A stretch of DNA of 64,000 bases from Streptomyces olivaceus (GTDB taxonomy: Bacteria; Actinomycetota; Actinomycetes; Streptomycetales; Streptomycetaceae). Shown one piece after another: positions 26,203 to 34,729 of this stretch (position 1 is the stretch's first letter; each line of letters opens with the position of its first letter). The position numbers and the translations under genes are program-made. The notes under the pieces are model-generated. The model was given only the letters and a program-made list of their open reading frames with translations, searched no databases and had not been told where the DNA came from. The stretch lies in assembly GCF_000721235.1 (NCBI RefSeq), contig NZ_JOFH01000017.1:62001-126000 (forward strand). Reading direction: 5' to 3'.

Positions 26203-27108
26203 ATGATTGATCTGCGCAGGCTGCACGTGCTCCGCGCCGTCTCCCACTACGGCACCGTCACCGCCGCGGCCCGCGCCCTGCACTTCACGCCCTCCGCCGC
26301 CTCCCAGCAGATCCGCCAGCTCGCCCGGGACCTGGGCGTGGATCTGCTGGAGCCGCAGGGGCGAGGGGTGCGCCTCACGCCGGCCGCCGAGAGCCTGCTC
26401 GCCCACGCCGACGCCATCGAGGCCCGCTGGGACGAGGCCGAACAGGATCTGCGGGCGGGCGAGGGGGACCCCGCCGGGCCGCTCAGGGCGACGGGCTTCC
26501 CGGTCGCCGTCGCGGTGCTCCTGGCGCCGATGGCCGCGCGGCTGCGCGAGCGGCATCCGCGGCTGTCGGTGCGGATCCGGGAGGTCGAGGTGGCGGAGAG
26601 CTTCGACCTGCTCTTCGAGGGGGAGAGCGACCTGGCCGTGGTGGAGGCGACCCCGGCCAACCCGCCGTCGGCCGACGCGCGCTTCGACCAGCGGCCGCTC
26701 CTGGACGACCCGTTCGACCTGGTCGTGCCCGAGGGCCACCCGCTCGCCGGACGGGACGGGGCGGACCTCGCCGAGGTGGCGCACGAGGCCTGGATCGCGC
26801 CGGTGGCGAAGAGTCCCTGCCGTCCGCACGTGATGGCGGCGTGCGGCGCCGCCGGGTTCACCCCCGACGTGGTTCACCACGCGTGCGACTGGAACGTCAC
26901 CGCGCACCTGGTCTCCCACGGGCTCGGCGTCGCGCTGATACCCCGGTTGGCGCAGCTGACCCCCGAGCTGCCGATCGTCCGGGTGCCCTGCGCCGACCGG
27001 CCGCACCGCAAGTTGCTGACCTGCACCCGCAGCGGCGGCCACCGGCGTCCGGCGGTCGCGGCGGCGCTGGAGGAACTGCGCGCACTGGCCGCGGCTGCGG
27101 TGGCCTGA
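26203..27108 (+). CDS. LysR-family transcriptional regulator
   Basis: The regulator has 301 residues. The N-terminal winged HTH is LHVLRAVSHYGTVTAAARAL and FTPSAASQQIRQLARDLG. The effector domain covers residues about 90-295. ATG 26203 precedes the conserved IDLRRLHVL; a GTG three codons earlier (26194) is also possible. No obvious adjacent target is present apart from the small zinc-ribbon gene upstream on the other strand. Confidence 0.93.
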   Translation: MIDLRRLHVLRAVSHYGTVTAAARALHFTPSAASQQIRQLARDLGVDLLEPQGRGVRLTPAAESLLAHADAIEARWDEAEQDLRAGEGDPAGPLRATGFPVAVAVLLAPMAARLRERHPRLSVRIREVEVAESFDLLFEGESDLAVVEATPANPPSADARFDQRPLLDDPFDLVVPEGHPLAGRDGADLAEVAHEAWIAPVAKSPCRPHVMAACGAAGFTPDVVHHACDWNVTAHLVSHGLGVALIPRLAQLTPELPIVRVPCADRPHRKLLTCTRSGGHRRPAVAAALEELRALAAAAVA

Positions 27109-27118
27109 CGCGGGGCCT

Positions 27119-27168
27119 GACGCGGGACGGGACCGGGGCTCGGCAGAGCCCCGGTCCCGTCCCGCGTC
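27119..27168. terminator. Bidirectional terminator with 23-bp perfect stem
   Basis: Arms 27119-27141 and 27146-27168 are exactly complementary over 23 bp with loop GGCA. It separates the convergent LysR and FMN reductase genes. Confidence 0.88.
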
Positions 27169-27182
27169 GTCCTGGAAGCGCG

Positions 27183-27746
27183 TCAGGCGGCGACGGCCTC
27201 GTCGGCGTGGCCGTGCAGGCGCGCGACGACCTCGGTCAGCTGCGCGGCGACCTCGGCGTCGTCCGCCGGGTGGGTCTCGGCGAAGCGGGTCAGCGAGCCG
27301 GGGATGGACAGCTTGAGGTCCTCGATCACCTTGCCGCCGGCGATGCCCACGGCCTTGCGGGCCTCGTCCTGCGCCCACACGCCGCCGTACTGGCCGAAGG
27401 CGGTGCCGACCACGGCGACCGGCTTGCCGGTGAAGGCGCCGTCGCCGTAGGGGCGGGACAGCCAGTCGATGGCGTTCTTCAGGACGGCCGGGATGGTGCC
27501 GTTGTACTCCGGCGAGAAGAGGAGGAACGCCTGGGCGCCCTTCGCGGCCTCGCGGAGCTTGGCGGCGGCGGCCGGGACGCTGCCCTCGACGTCGATGTCC
27601 TCGTTGTAGAAGGGGACGTCGGCGAGCCCCTCGAACAGCTGCACCTCGGCACCCTCCGGCGCGAGCCTGGCAGCCGCCTCGGCGAGCTGGCGGTTGGTCG
27701 AACCGGCGCGAAGGCTGCCGACGAGCGCAAGGATGCGGACTGACAT
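27183..27746 (-). CDS. NADPH-dependent FMN reductase family protein
   Basis: This is a 187-residue flavodoxin-fold reductase. The FMN phosphate loop is LVGSLRAGSTNRQLAEAA, followed by LFSPEYNGTIPAVLKNAIDW (the conserved SPEYNG motif). Typical activities are quinone, azo or chromate reduction. The ATG at 27746 has GGGAG. It is divergent from the TetR gene, with two palindromic operators between them, so it is the probable TetR target. Confidence 0.92.
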   Translation of the reverse strand: MSVRILALVGSLRAGSTNRQLAEAAARLAPEGAEVQLFEGLADVPFYNEDIDVEGSVPAAAAKLREAAKGAQAFLLFSPEYNGTIPAVLKNAIDWLSRPYGDGAFTGKPVAVVGTAFGQYGGVWAQDEARKAVGIAGGKVIEDLKLSIPGSLTRFAETHPADDAEVAAQLTEVVARLHGHADEAVAA

Positions 27747-27825
27747 GAGTACTCCCAATGCAAGAACAGGTGGCCATGCGGAAACAGCAGGCGAACGGCG
27801 GCGCCGAAACACTGCCGTTACGATC

Positions 27826-27873
27826 CGGACCGAGGTCCGTTTAATTTCTAACATCCCAAACGGACCGCGGTCC
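27826..27873. promoter_or_regulatory. Two palindromic operators of the TetR regulator
   Basis: CGGACC-GA-GGTCCG (27826-27839) and GGACC-GC-GGTCC (27862-27873) are perfect palindromes of nearly the same sequence, centres 35 bp apart. They lie between the divergent FMN reductase (start 27746) and TetR (start 27905) genes. The flanking bases (ttt / aaa) also mirror each other. Confidence 0.7.
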
Positions 27874-27904
27874 AGTTTTCTTCCCGATGCTTTACGCTGG
27901 ATTC

Positions 27905-28573
27905 ATGTCCGCCGCCCTGCCACCGTTCCCGAAACCTCAAGAGGCCCTCGACGCACCTGAGTTGCTGCAGGTCGGCTCGGGGACCGAGGTGGACGAGCCC
28001 TGCCTGCGCGCCGACGCCGCGCGCAACCGCGCCCGGCTGCTGGACGCCGCGGGGCGACTGGCCGCCGAGCACGGTGCGGCCGCACTCACCATGGAGGGCG
28101 TCGCCGCCGCCGCCTCCGTGGGAAAGGGCACGGTCTTCCGCCGCTTCGGCGACCGCACCGGACTCCTGGCCGCCCTCCTCGACCACTCGGAGCGCAAGTT
28201 CCAGGCCGCGATCCTGAGCGGCCCGCCTCCCCTGGGCCCCGGTGCCCCGCCCGTCGAACGGCTGCGCGCCTTCGGCTGCGCGCTGCTGCGGCGCTCCATC
28301 GACGAACTCGACCTGCTCCTGGCCGGCGAGCCCAGCGCCGAACGCCGCCACACCTTCCCGCCCCGCCGATTCCTGCGCTCCCACGTGGCCCTGCTGCTGC
28401 GGGAGGCGGTGCCGGACGCCGACACCGAACTGCTGTCCCACACACTGATGGCCTACCTCGACGCCGCCCTGCTCCACCACCTCACCGAACAGTGCGGGCT
28501 GCCCCCCGAGCGCGTGCGGGCCGGCTGGCTGGACCTCGTCGCGCGAGTGACCCGCACGGACCCGCCCGCCTGA
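27905..28573 (+). CDS. TetR/AcrR-family transcriptional regulator
   Basis: The regulator has 222 residues. After about 40 disordered residues comes the TetR DNA-binding domain: RNRARLLDAAGRLAAEHG, then MEGVAAAASVGKGTVFRRFG. The effector domain has no recognised ligand pocket. The ATG at 27905 was chosen over the one at 27887, which lies closer to the operators. It is expected to repress the FMN reductase gene and itself. Confidence 0.92.
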   Translation: MSAALPPFPKPQEALDAPELLQVGSGTEVDEPCLRADAARNRARLLDAAGRLAAEHGAAALTMEGVAAAASVGKGTVFRRFGDRTGLLAALLDHSERKFQAAILSGPPPLGPGAPPVERLRAFGCALLRRSIDELDLLLAGEPSAERRHTFPPRRFLRSHVALLLREAVPDADTELLSHTLMAYLDAALLHHLTEQCGLPPERVRAGWLDLVARVTRTDPPA

Positions 28574-28670
28574 TCCGCTCTCCTCCCAGCGGGCCTGAAC
28601 TCACCTTCCCCCGGGCGGCGTTGCCCCGCCCGCTGCCCCGTATCCGGCTTCTGCCAAGATGCCGTACGTC

Positions 28671-29705
28671 ATGGTGCAGATACCGAATCCGTCCGCCTCC
28701 GAGTCCCCCTTACCGCGCTCCGTGCCCACCAGCGCCGACGTGGCCCGCCTGGCCGGGGTCTCCCGCGCGACCGTGTCCTACGTCCTGAACAACACCGACG
28801 CCGTCCGGATCAGCGAACCCACCCGCCGCCGCGTCCGCGAGGCCGCCCGCGAACTCGGCTACGTGCCGCACGCCGCCGCCCGCTCCCTGCGCGCCGGGTA
28901 CAGCCGGATGGTCCTGACCCCCGCGCCGTCCTTCGCCGCGGGACCCCTCTACACCCGCTTCCTCAGCGAACTCCAGTGGGCCCTGGGCCGTCTCGACTAC
29001 ACCGTGGTGCAGTACGGCTCCGTCGGCCTGCACGGGGACGAGGCCGCCCGCGCCTGGGCCGAGCTGCGCCCGGTCGCCGTCCTGGCACCCGGCTCGGACC
29101 TGGGGCCACAGGGGGTGGAGGTCCTCAAGCGCTCGGGCGCCCGCGCGGTCGTCACCCTGGGCCCGGAGGCCGTCGAGGGCGCGCACGCCCTGCTCGCGGA
29201 CCAGGAACGCGTGGGCCGCAGCGCGGTCCGCCACCTCTACGACCGCGGACGCCGCCGCATCGGCGTGGTCGTGCCCGCGGAGGAGGGCCTCGACGCCTTC
29301 TCGGCGCCCCGCCTGGCCGGCGCCCGCCGTGCGGTGCACGGCACCGACGCCGCCGTCACCGAACTGCCCCTCGCCTACGAGGAGCGCGATGCCGCCCGGC
29401 TGGCCGCCCGCTGGGCCTCCCTCGGCCTCGACGCGGTGTTCACGTACAACGACGAGTACGCGATGCTGCTGATGCGGGCCCTGCAGGACGAGGGCCTCGC
29501 CATTCCCGGCGACGCCGCCGTGATCGGCGCCGACGACCTGATGCTCGGCCGCCTGCTCAGACCCCGCCTGAGCACCGTCCACCTCGAACTGCCCTCGGGG
29601 CGCGACCTCGCCGCGCTCGTCGACCGCGCCGTGCACGACCCCGGCGCCGCGCCCGAGCGGCACAAGGTGCTGGGCGCGGCGGTGGTCCACCGGGAATCGA
29701 GCTGA
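28671..29705 (+). CDS. LacI-family transcriptional regulator
   Basis: The regulator has 344 residues. The HTH is SADVARLAGVSRATVSYVLN, with the hinge helix at YVPHAAARSLRAG. The periplasmic-binding-protein-like domain spans residues 65-340 with IGADDLMLGRLLRP near the end. The start MVQIP is usual for Streptomyces homologues; ATG 28659 four codons upstream is possible. No sugar genes adjoin it; targets are unknown. Confidence 0.92.
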   Translation: MVQIPNPSASESPLPRSVPTSADVARLAGVSRATVSYVLNNTDAVRISEPTRRRVREAARELGYVPHAAARSLRAGYSRMVLTPAPSFAAGPLYTRFLSELQWALGRLDYTVVQYGSVGLHGDEAARAWAELRPVAVLAPGSDLGPQGVEVLKRSGARAVVTLGPEAVEGAHALLADQERVGRSAVRHLYDRGRRRIGVVVPAEEGLDAFSAPRLAGARRAVHGTDAAVTELPLAYEERDAARLAARWASLGLDAVFTYNDEYAMLLMRALQDEGLAIPGDAAVIGADDLMLGRLLRPRLSTVHLELPSGRDLAALVDRAVHDPGAAPERHKVLGAAVVHRESS

Positions 29706-29727
29706 CGGGCTCCGGGCCCGGAGCCCG
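29706..29727. terminator. Hairpin terminator
   Basis: A 22-bp perfect palindrome starts directly after the LacI stop codon and serves the convergent LacI and thioredoxin genes. Confidence 0.75.
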
Positions 29728-29754
29728 GTCCCGCCCGTCCCGACCCGGTGCGTG

Positions 29755-30144
29755 CTACTTGGCGTCCTGACCCGCGGCCTGCGCCTGCTGCTCGGCGACG
29801 GCCTTGCGGACCTCGTCCATGTCGAGCTTCCGGGCCTGTCCGATCACGTCCGTCAGCGCCTCCTCGGGCAGCGCGCCCGGCTGCGCGAACACGGCCACCT
29901 GGTCACGGACGATCATCAGCGTCGGAATCGACTTGATGTCGAAGGCCTGCGCCAGCTCCTGCTGCGCCTCGGTGTCCACCTTGCCGAAGACCAGGTCGGG
30001 GTTGGCCTCCGCCGCCCTCTCGTAGACCGGGGCGAACTGACGGCACGGACCGCACCAGGACGCCCAGAAGTCGATCAGTACGAACTCGTTGTCCGTGACC
30101 GTCTGGTCGAAGTTCTCCTTGGTGAGTTCCACGGTGCTGGTCAT
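29755..30144 (-). CDS. trxA: Thioredoxin
   Basis: This is a 129-residue cytoplasmic thioredoxin. The active site WCGPC occupies residues 30-34, inside LIDFWASWCGPC. The cis-proline loop is SIPTLMIVRD. It has a Gln/Ala-rich C-terminal tail of about 20 residues (AVAEQQAQAAGQDAK), longer than E. coli TrxA. It is divergent from the disulfide-reductase-like flavoprotein, a suggestive redox pairing. Confidence 0.95.
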   Translation of the reverse strand: MTSTVELTKENFDQTVTDNEFVLIDFWASWCGPCRQFAPVYERAAEANPDLVFGKVDTEAQQELAQAFDIKSIPTLMIVRDQVAVFAQPGALPEEALTDVIGQARKLDMDEVRKAVAEQQAQAAGQDAK

Positions 30145-30264
30145 GAGGTGATCCCTCTTCCTGGTTTCGGGGGAGAAGCCGTCGGCACAACACTGCCGAC
30201 CTGGTGGGTATTCCGCGCGCGTACCCATGTGGCCCCGTCGCACACCACCCAGCAGACTGGCCCC

Positions 30265-31701
30265 ATGACGCAATCGGAATCCCTCACGTACGACGTCGTC
30301 GTGATCGGCGCGGGCCCCGTCGGCGAGAACGTCGCCGACCGCACCCGCGCGGCCGGCCTGTCCACCGCGATCGTGGAGAGCGAGCTGGTCGGCGGCGAGT
30401 GCTCCTACTGGGCGTGCATGCCGAGCAAGGCCCTGCTGCGCCCGGTCATCGCCCGGGCCGACGCCCGCCGCCTGCCGGGCCTCGCCGAGGCGGTGAGCGG
30501 CCCGCTCGACGCCGCGGGGGTCCTGGCCCGCCGCGACGAGTACACCTCGCACTGGAAGGACGACGGCCAGGTCCGGTGGATCGAGGGCATCGGGGCCGAC
30601 CTGTACCGCGGCCAGGGACGACTCGCCGGGCCGCGCACCGTGGAGGTGGCCGCGCCGGACGGCACCCGCCGGGTCCTGACCGCCCGGCACGCCGTCGCCG
30701 TCTGCACCGGCACCGGCGCCTCGCTGCCCCCGCTCGACGGACTCGCCGACGTCCGCCCCTGGACCAGCCGCGAGGCCACCGCCGCGGAGCGCGCGCCCGG
30801 CCGGCTGATCGTGGTCGGCGGCGGCGTGGTCGCCGTCGAGATGGCCACCGCCTGGCAGGCCCTGGGCTCGCAGGTGACGCTCCTGGTGCGCGGCGACGGC
30901 GGACTGCTCGCCCGGATGGAGCCCTTCGCCGGAGAACTGGTCGCCGAGGCGCTCACCGACGCCGGAGTGGACCTGCGCACCAACACCTCCGTCGAGTCCG
31001 TCACCCGCGAGAACGGCACCGTCGTCGCCGTCACCGCAAGCGGCGACCGCTTCGAGGCCGACGAGATCCTCTTCGCCACCGGCCGCACGCCCCGCACCGG
31101 CGACATCGGCCTGGAGACCGTCGGACTGGAGCCGGGGTCCTGGCTGTCCGTCGACGACAGCCTCCGGGTCGAGGGCCACGACTGGCTCTACGCCGTCGGC
31201 GACGTCAACCACCGCGCCCTCCTCACCCACCAGGGCAAGTACCAGGCGCGCATCGCGGGCGCCGCCATCGCCGCCCGCGCCTCCGGGGCGCCGACTCTCG
31301 ATTCCGGCCCGTGGGGCGCGCACGCGGCGACGGCCGACCACGACGCCGTACCGCAGGTCGTGTTCACCGACCCGGAGGCGGCGTCCGTCGGCCTCACCCT
31401 CGCCGAGGCCGAGCAGGCCGGCCACCGGGTCAGGGCTGTCGACATCGACCTGGCCACGGTGGCCGGCGCGAGCCTGTACGGCGAGGGCTACAAGGGCCGG
31501 GCCCGCATGGTCGTCGACCTGGAGGACGAGATCGTCCGGGGCGTCACCTTCGTCGGCCCGGGCGTCGGCGAGCTGATCCACTCCGCGACGGTGGCCGTCG
31601 TCGGCCAGGTCCCCCTCAGCCGCCTGTGGCACGCGGTCCCGTCCTACCCGACGATCAGCGAGGTGTGGCTGCGCCTGCTGGAGGCGTACCGGGACAACTG
31701 A
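30265..31701 (+). CDS. Pyridine nucleotide-disulfide oxidoreductase, class I
   Basis: This is a 478-residue flavoprotein of the dihydrolipoamide dehydrogenase/mercuric reductase group. The FAD loop is DVVVIGAGPVGENVADRT. The redox disulfide is in GGECSYWACMPSK (C-x4-C), and the NAD(P) loop is LIVVGGGVVAVEMA. The dimer-interface catalytic His lies in LWHAVPSYPTISE. Its true substrate is unknown; it is not linked to lipoate or mycothiol genes. It is divergent from thioredoxin with a 120-bp gap. Confidence 0.92.
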   Translation: MTQSESLTYDVVVIGAGPVGENVADRTRAAGLSTAIVESELVGGECSYWACMPSKALLRPVIARADARRLPGLAEAVSGPLDAAGVLARRDEYTSHWKDDGQVRWIEGIGADLYRGQGRLAGPRTVEVAAPDGTRRVLTARHAVAVCTGTGASLPPLDGLADVRPWTSREATAAERAPGRLIVVGGGVVAVEMATAWQALGSQVTLLVRGDGGLLARMEPFAGELVAEALTDAGVDLRTNTSVESVTRENGTVVAVTASGDRFEADEILFATGRTPRTGDIGLETVGLEPGSWLSVDDSLRVEGHDWLYAVGDVNHRALLTHQGKYQARIAGAAIAARASGAPTLDSGPWGAHAATADHDAVPQVVFTDPEAASVGLTLAEAEQAGHRVRAVDIDLATVAGASLYGEGYKGRARMVVDLEDEIVRGVTFVGPGVGELIHSATVAVVGQVPLSRLWHAVPSYPTISEVWLRLLEAYRDN

Positions 31702-31866
31702 GGGGCGCTGCCGGGCGTTGGGTGCCGGTCGCCGGTTGTCACCGGGCGTGGTCCGACGGCCGGACCGCGCGCCGGACTGCACCGCACGGCGGCCGGCGTC
31801 ACACGGCCTGCGCCCGGCCGGTCCCACGGCCTGCGCCCGGTCCGGTGTCCTGCCCGGCCCGGTCCG

Positions 31867-32577
31867 TCAGGACGCCGAACCGGGCAGCCCTGGTGAGCCG
31901 GACGGTCCGGGCCGTCCGGGCCGTCCGGGCCGTCCGGGCAGCTCGAAACCGAGGGCCGACGCCGCCCGCTCCGGCGTCGGCTGGGACCACAGGTCGGCCA
32001 TCGAGGCGTTCGACGCCAGGGAGCGCAGCTCGGCCCGGTCCAGGTACAGCGTGCCGTCCAGATGGTCCGTCTCGTGCTGCACGATCCGGGCCGGCCATCC
32101 CGTGAACACCTCGTCCACCGCCCGCCCGTGCTCGTCCCGGGCCCGCAGCCGTACCTCGGCGTGGCGCGCGACCACCGCCTGCCAGCCCGGCACGCTCAGA
32201 CAGCCCTCGAAGAACGCGGCCCGCGCGGCGCCCACGGGCTCGTACGACGGGTTGACCAGTACCCGGAACGGCTGCGGCACCCGCCCGCGCGCCGCCCGCA
32301 CCTCCTCGGGCACCGGCGCCGGGTCCTCGATCACCGCGATCCTGAGCCCCACCCCGACCTGGGGAGCGGCCAGACCCACGCCGGGCGCCGCGTGCATGGT
32401 CAGCCGCAGCGCCGCCACGAACCGCGCGAGGAGCGCGGGCGCCAACTGCCCGTCGAACGGCTCGGCCGCGCGTCGAAGCACCGGCTCGCCGGCCGCGACG
32501 ATCGGCAACGGCCCGCCGAGGGCCAGCAGTTCCTCGACCCGCTCGGCAAGCGGGGCGCGGTCACTCGGAGTTCCCAT
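31867..32577 (-). CDS. def: Peptide deformylase (second-copy type) with Gly-Pro tail
   Basis: It removes formyl groups from nascent peptides. The three PDF motifs are complete: GVGLAAPQVG, EGCLSVPG and QHETDHLDG (metal-binding HExDH). There are 236 residues. The C-terminal 30 residues are a collagen-like run (GRPGRPGRPGPSGSPGLPG) coded by 9-bp repeats near 31905-31940. The ATG at 32577 precedes GTPSDRAPLAERVEELLA. No fmt gene is adjacent, as is common for additional deformylases in Streptomyces. Confidence 0.93.
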   Translation of the reverse strand: MGTPSDRAPLAERVEELLALGGPLPIVAAGEPVLRRAAEPFDGQLAPALLARFVAALRLTMHAAPGVGLAAPQVGVGLRIAVIEDPAPVPEEVRAARGRVPQPFRVLVNPSYEPVGAARAAFFEGCLSVPGWQAVVARHAEVRLRARDEHGRAVDEVFTGWPARIVQHETDHLDGTLYLDRAELRSLASNASMADLWSQPTPERAASALGFELPGRPGRPGRPGPSGSPGLPGSAS

Positions 32578-32719
32578 GGCGCCAGGATGCCACGGCGTAC
32601 CGGACCTGCCCGTACCGCCACTGTGACGCACGCCACTTGTGTTGCCGGGAACTCAGGCCCGCTCCGCTCCGACCACTGGGACCGTCCCCTCTTTCACCAC
32701 GTCCCCGGAGCGCCCACCG

Positions 32720-34141
32720 ATGACCACCACATCCCCGACCACCTCGGACGAGGCATCAGGGTCGGCCGGCCCGCCGCGTCCACCCGGCAGATGGTCCACC
32801 CTGCGCCCCCTGATCCTGCGCCTGCACTTCTACGCGGGCCTCTTCGTGGCCCCCTTCCTGCTGGTCGCGGCGACGACCGGCCTCCTGTACGCCGCCTCGT
32901 TCCAGGCCGAGAAGATCGTCTACGCCCATGAGCTGACCGTCCCCGACGTCGGTGAACGCAAGCTGCCGATCTCCGAGCAGGTCGCCGCCGCGCGGCAGGC
33001 GCACCCCGAGGGCAGTGTCGCGGCCGTACGGCCCTCTCCCGCGGACGACGCCACCACCAGGGTGATGCTGTCCGGAGTCGAAGGCATCGACGAGGGTCAC
33101 ACGCTCGCGGTCTTCGTCGACCCGTACACGGCGAAGGTGCGCGGGGCCCTCGAACAGTACGGTTCCAGCGGCGCGTTGCCGCTGCGCACCTGGATCGACG
33201 AGTTCCACCGCGACCTGCACCTGGGCGAAACGGGGCGGCTGTACAGCGAGTTCGCCGCCAGCTGGCTGTGGGTGATCGCGGGCGGCGGACTCGTGCTGTG
33301 GTTCTCCCGCCGCCGCGCCCGCCGCAAGCTGCGCGGCACGTCCGGCCGTCGGCGCACCCTGGGCCTGCACGGCTCGGTCGGCGCCTGGGTCGCGGCCGGC
33401 TTCGTCTTCCTCTCCGCGACCGGCCTCACGTGGTCGACGTACGCCGGAGCCAACATCGAGGACCTGCGCGTCTCGCTCGGGCAGACCACCCCGTCCGTGT
33501 CCGCGTCGGTGAGCGGGGGAGGCGAGCACGCCGGGCACGGCGCCGCGGCGGGCGCCGGCGGGGACGCCGCGCACGGCGTCGGTCTGGACAAGGTCCTGGC
33601 CGCCGCCCGCGCCGAGGGACTCGGCGACCCGGTGGAGATCACCCCGCCCGCCGACGCCTCCTCCGCCTACGTCGTCGCGCAGGTGCAGCGCAGCTGGCCC
33701 GAGAAGCAGGACTCCGTCGCCGTGGACCCGGCGACGGGAGAGGTCGCCGACGTCCTGCGGTTCGCCGACTACCCGGTGCTCGCCAAGCTCAGCCGCTGGG
33801 GCATCGACCTGCACACCGGCAGCCTGTTCGGCCTGCCCAACCAGATCGCCCTGATGCTGCTGGCGGCCTCGCTGATCCTGCTCATCCTCTGGGGCTACCG
33901 CATGTGGTGGCAGCGCGGCCGGGGTTCCGTCTTCGGCCGACCGATCCCGCGCGGCGCCTGGCAGCAGGTGCCGCCGCTGCTCCTGGTCCCGCTGCTCGCG
34001 GCGATCGCCGTCCTGGGCTACTTCCTGCCGCTCCTTGGCATCCCACTGGCCGCGTTCATCGCCCTCGACGTCGTGCTCGGCGAGATCGCCCACCGGCGGG
34101 GCCGCCGGACGTACGCGGGCGGTGCGGCCGGCAGACGCTGA
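32720..34141 (+). CDS. PepSY-associated TM protein (iron-reductase-like)
   Basis: The protein has 473 residues. An N-terminal membrane anchor (LHFYAGLFVAPFLLVAATTGLLY) is followed by an extracellular PepSY region, two central TM helices and two C-terminal TM helices (ALMLLAASLILLILWGYRMWW). Conserved HRDLHLG and WSTYAG segments mark the PepSY_TM (PF03929) family, which binds haem or reduces metal chelates in some bacteria. An unusual His-rich segment GGGEHAGHGAAAG lies in the middle. GGAG is found nine nt before the ATG at 32720. Confidence 0.88.
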   Translation: MTTTSPTTSDEASGSAGPPRPPGRWSTLRPLILRLHFYAGLFVAPFLLVAATTGLLYAASFQAEKIVYAHELTVPDVGERKLPISEQVAAARQAHPEGSVAAVRPSPADDATTRVMLSGVEGIDEGHTLAVFVDPYTAKVRGALEQYGSSGALPLRTWIDEFHRDLHLGETGRLYSEFAASWLWVIAGGGLVLWFSRRRARRKLRGTSGRRRTLGLHGSVGAWVAAGFVFLSATGLTWSTYAGANIEDLRVSLGQTTPSVSASVSGGGEHAGHGAAAGAGGDAAHGVGLDKVLAAARAEGLGDPVEITPPADASSAYVVAQVQRSWPEKQDSVAVDPATGEVADVLRFADYPVLAKLSRWGIDLHTGSLFGLPNQIALMLLAASLILLILWGYRMWWQRGRGSVFGRPIPRGAWQQVPPLLLVPLLAAIAVLGYFLPLLGIPLAAFIALDVVLGEIAHRRGRRTYAGGAAGRR

Positions 34142-34164
34142 CGGCCACGGCAGGCACGGCACCC

Positions 34165-34196
34165 GGCGGCGTGGCGGCGCGCACCGCCACGCCGCC
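34165..34196. terminator. Hairpin terminator between convergent genes
   Basis: Arms 34165-34177 and 34184-34196 pair over 13 bp with a 6-nt loop. It lies 24 bp after the PepSY gene and 26 bp before the TPR gene end. Confidence 0.7.
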
Positions 34197-34221
34197 CGGC
34201 GGGGACCGGCGCCCTCAGGGC

Positions 34222-34569
34222 TCAGCGACCGGCGAAGTCGCCCGCCAGCGCCGAGGCGATCCGCAACTGGGCGTCGGCCTCCTCCTGCCGGCCCTGCCGT
34301 TCGAGGGTGCGGCCCAGCATCAGCCGGGCGTACTGCTCGACGGGGTCGCGCTCCACGAGGGTGCGCAGTTCGGCCTCCGCCCGCCCCAGCTGGGCCGAGT
34401 GGTAGTAGGCGCGCGCCAGCAGCAGCCGCGGCCCGGTCTGCTCGGGCACCTCCCCGACCAGCCCGTCCAGGACGCGCGCCGCGGCGGCGTAGTCCTTGGC
34501 GTCGAAGAACATCCGCGCGCGCTCCCAGCGCTCCGCGGCCGTTCCGTGCTCGTAGTACGTCGTGTCCAC
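34222..34569 (-). CDS. Tetratricopeptide repeat protein
   Basis: The protein has 115 residues with about three TPR units (WERARMFFDAKDYAAAARVL; TGPRLLLARAYYHSAQLGRA; YARLMLGRTLERQGRQEEA). It should act as a small cytoplasmic scaffold; partners are unknown. The GTG at 34569 has an excellent AAGGAGG six nt upstream. It is divergent from pirin with a 160-bp gap. Confidence 0.88.
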   Translation of the reverse strand: MDTTYYEHGTAAERWERARMFFDAKDYAAAARVLDGLVGEVPEQTGPRLLLARAYYHSAQLGRAEAELRTLVERDPVEQYARLMLGRTLERQGRQEEADAQLRIASALAGDFAGR

Positions 34570-34729
34570 TTCCAGCCTCCTTCGGCGCCTTCAACCACGC
34601 CTGATGGTTGAACATTCCACAACCGCTCGGGGTGTCGCGCCGCGGCGTCCGGCGACCGATCCGCCTCGCGGAGGTGACGCCGGGGGGACCGTCTGACGGG
34701 GGCGGCCGCGCGGGGTTAGGTTGTGCGCC

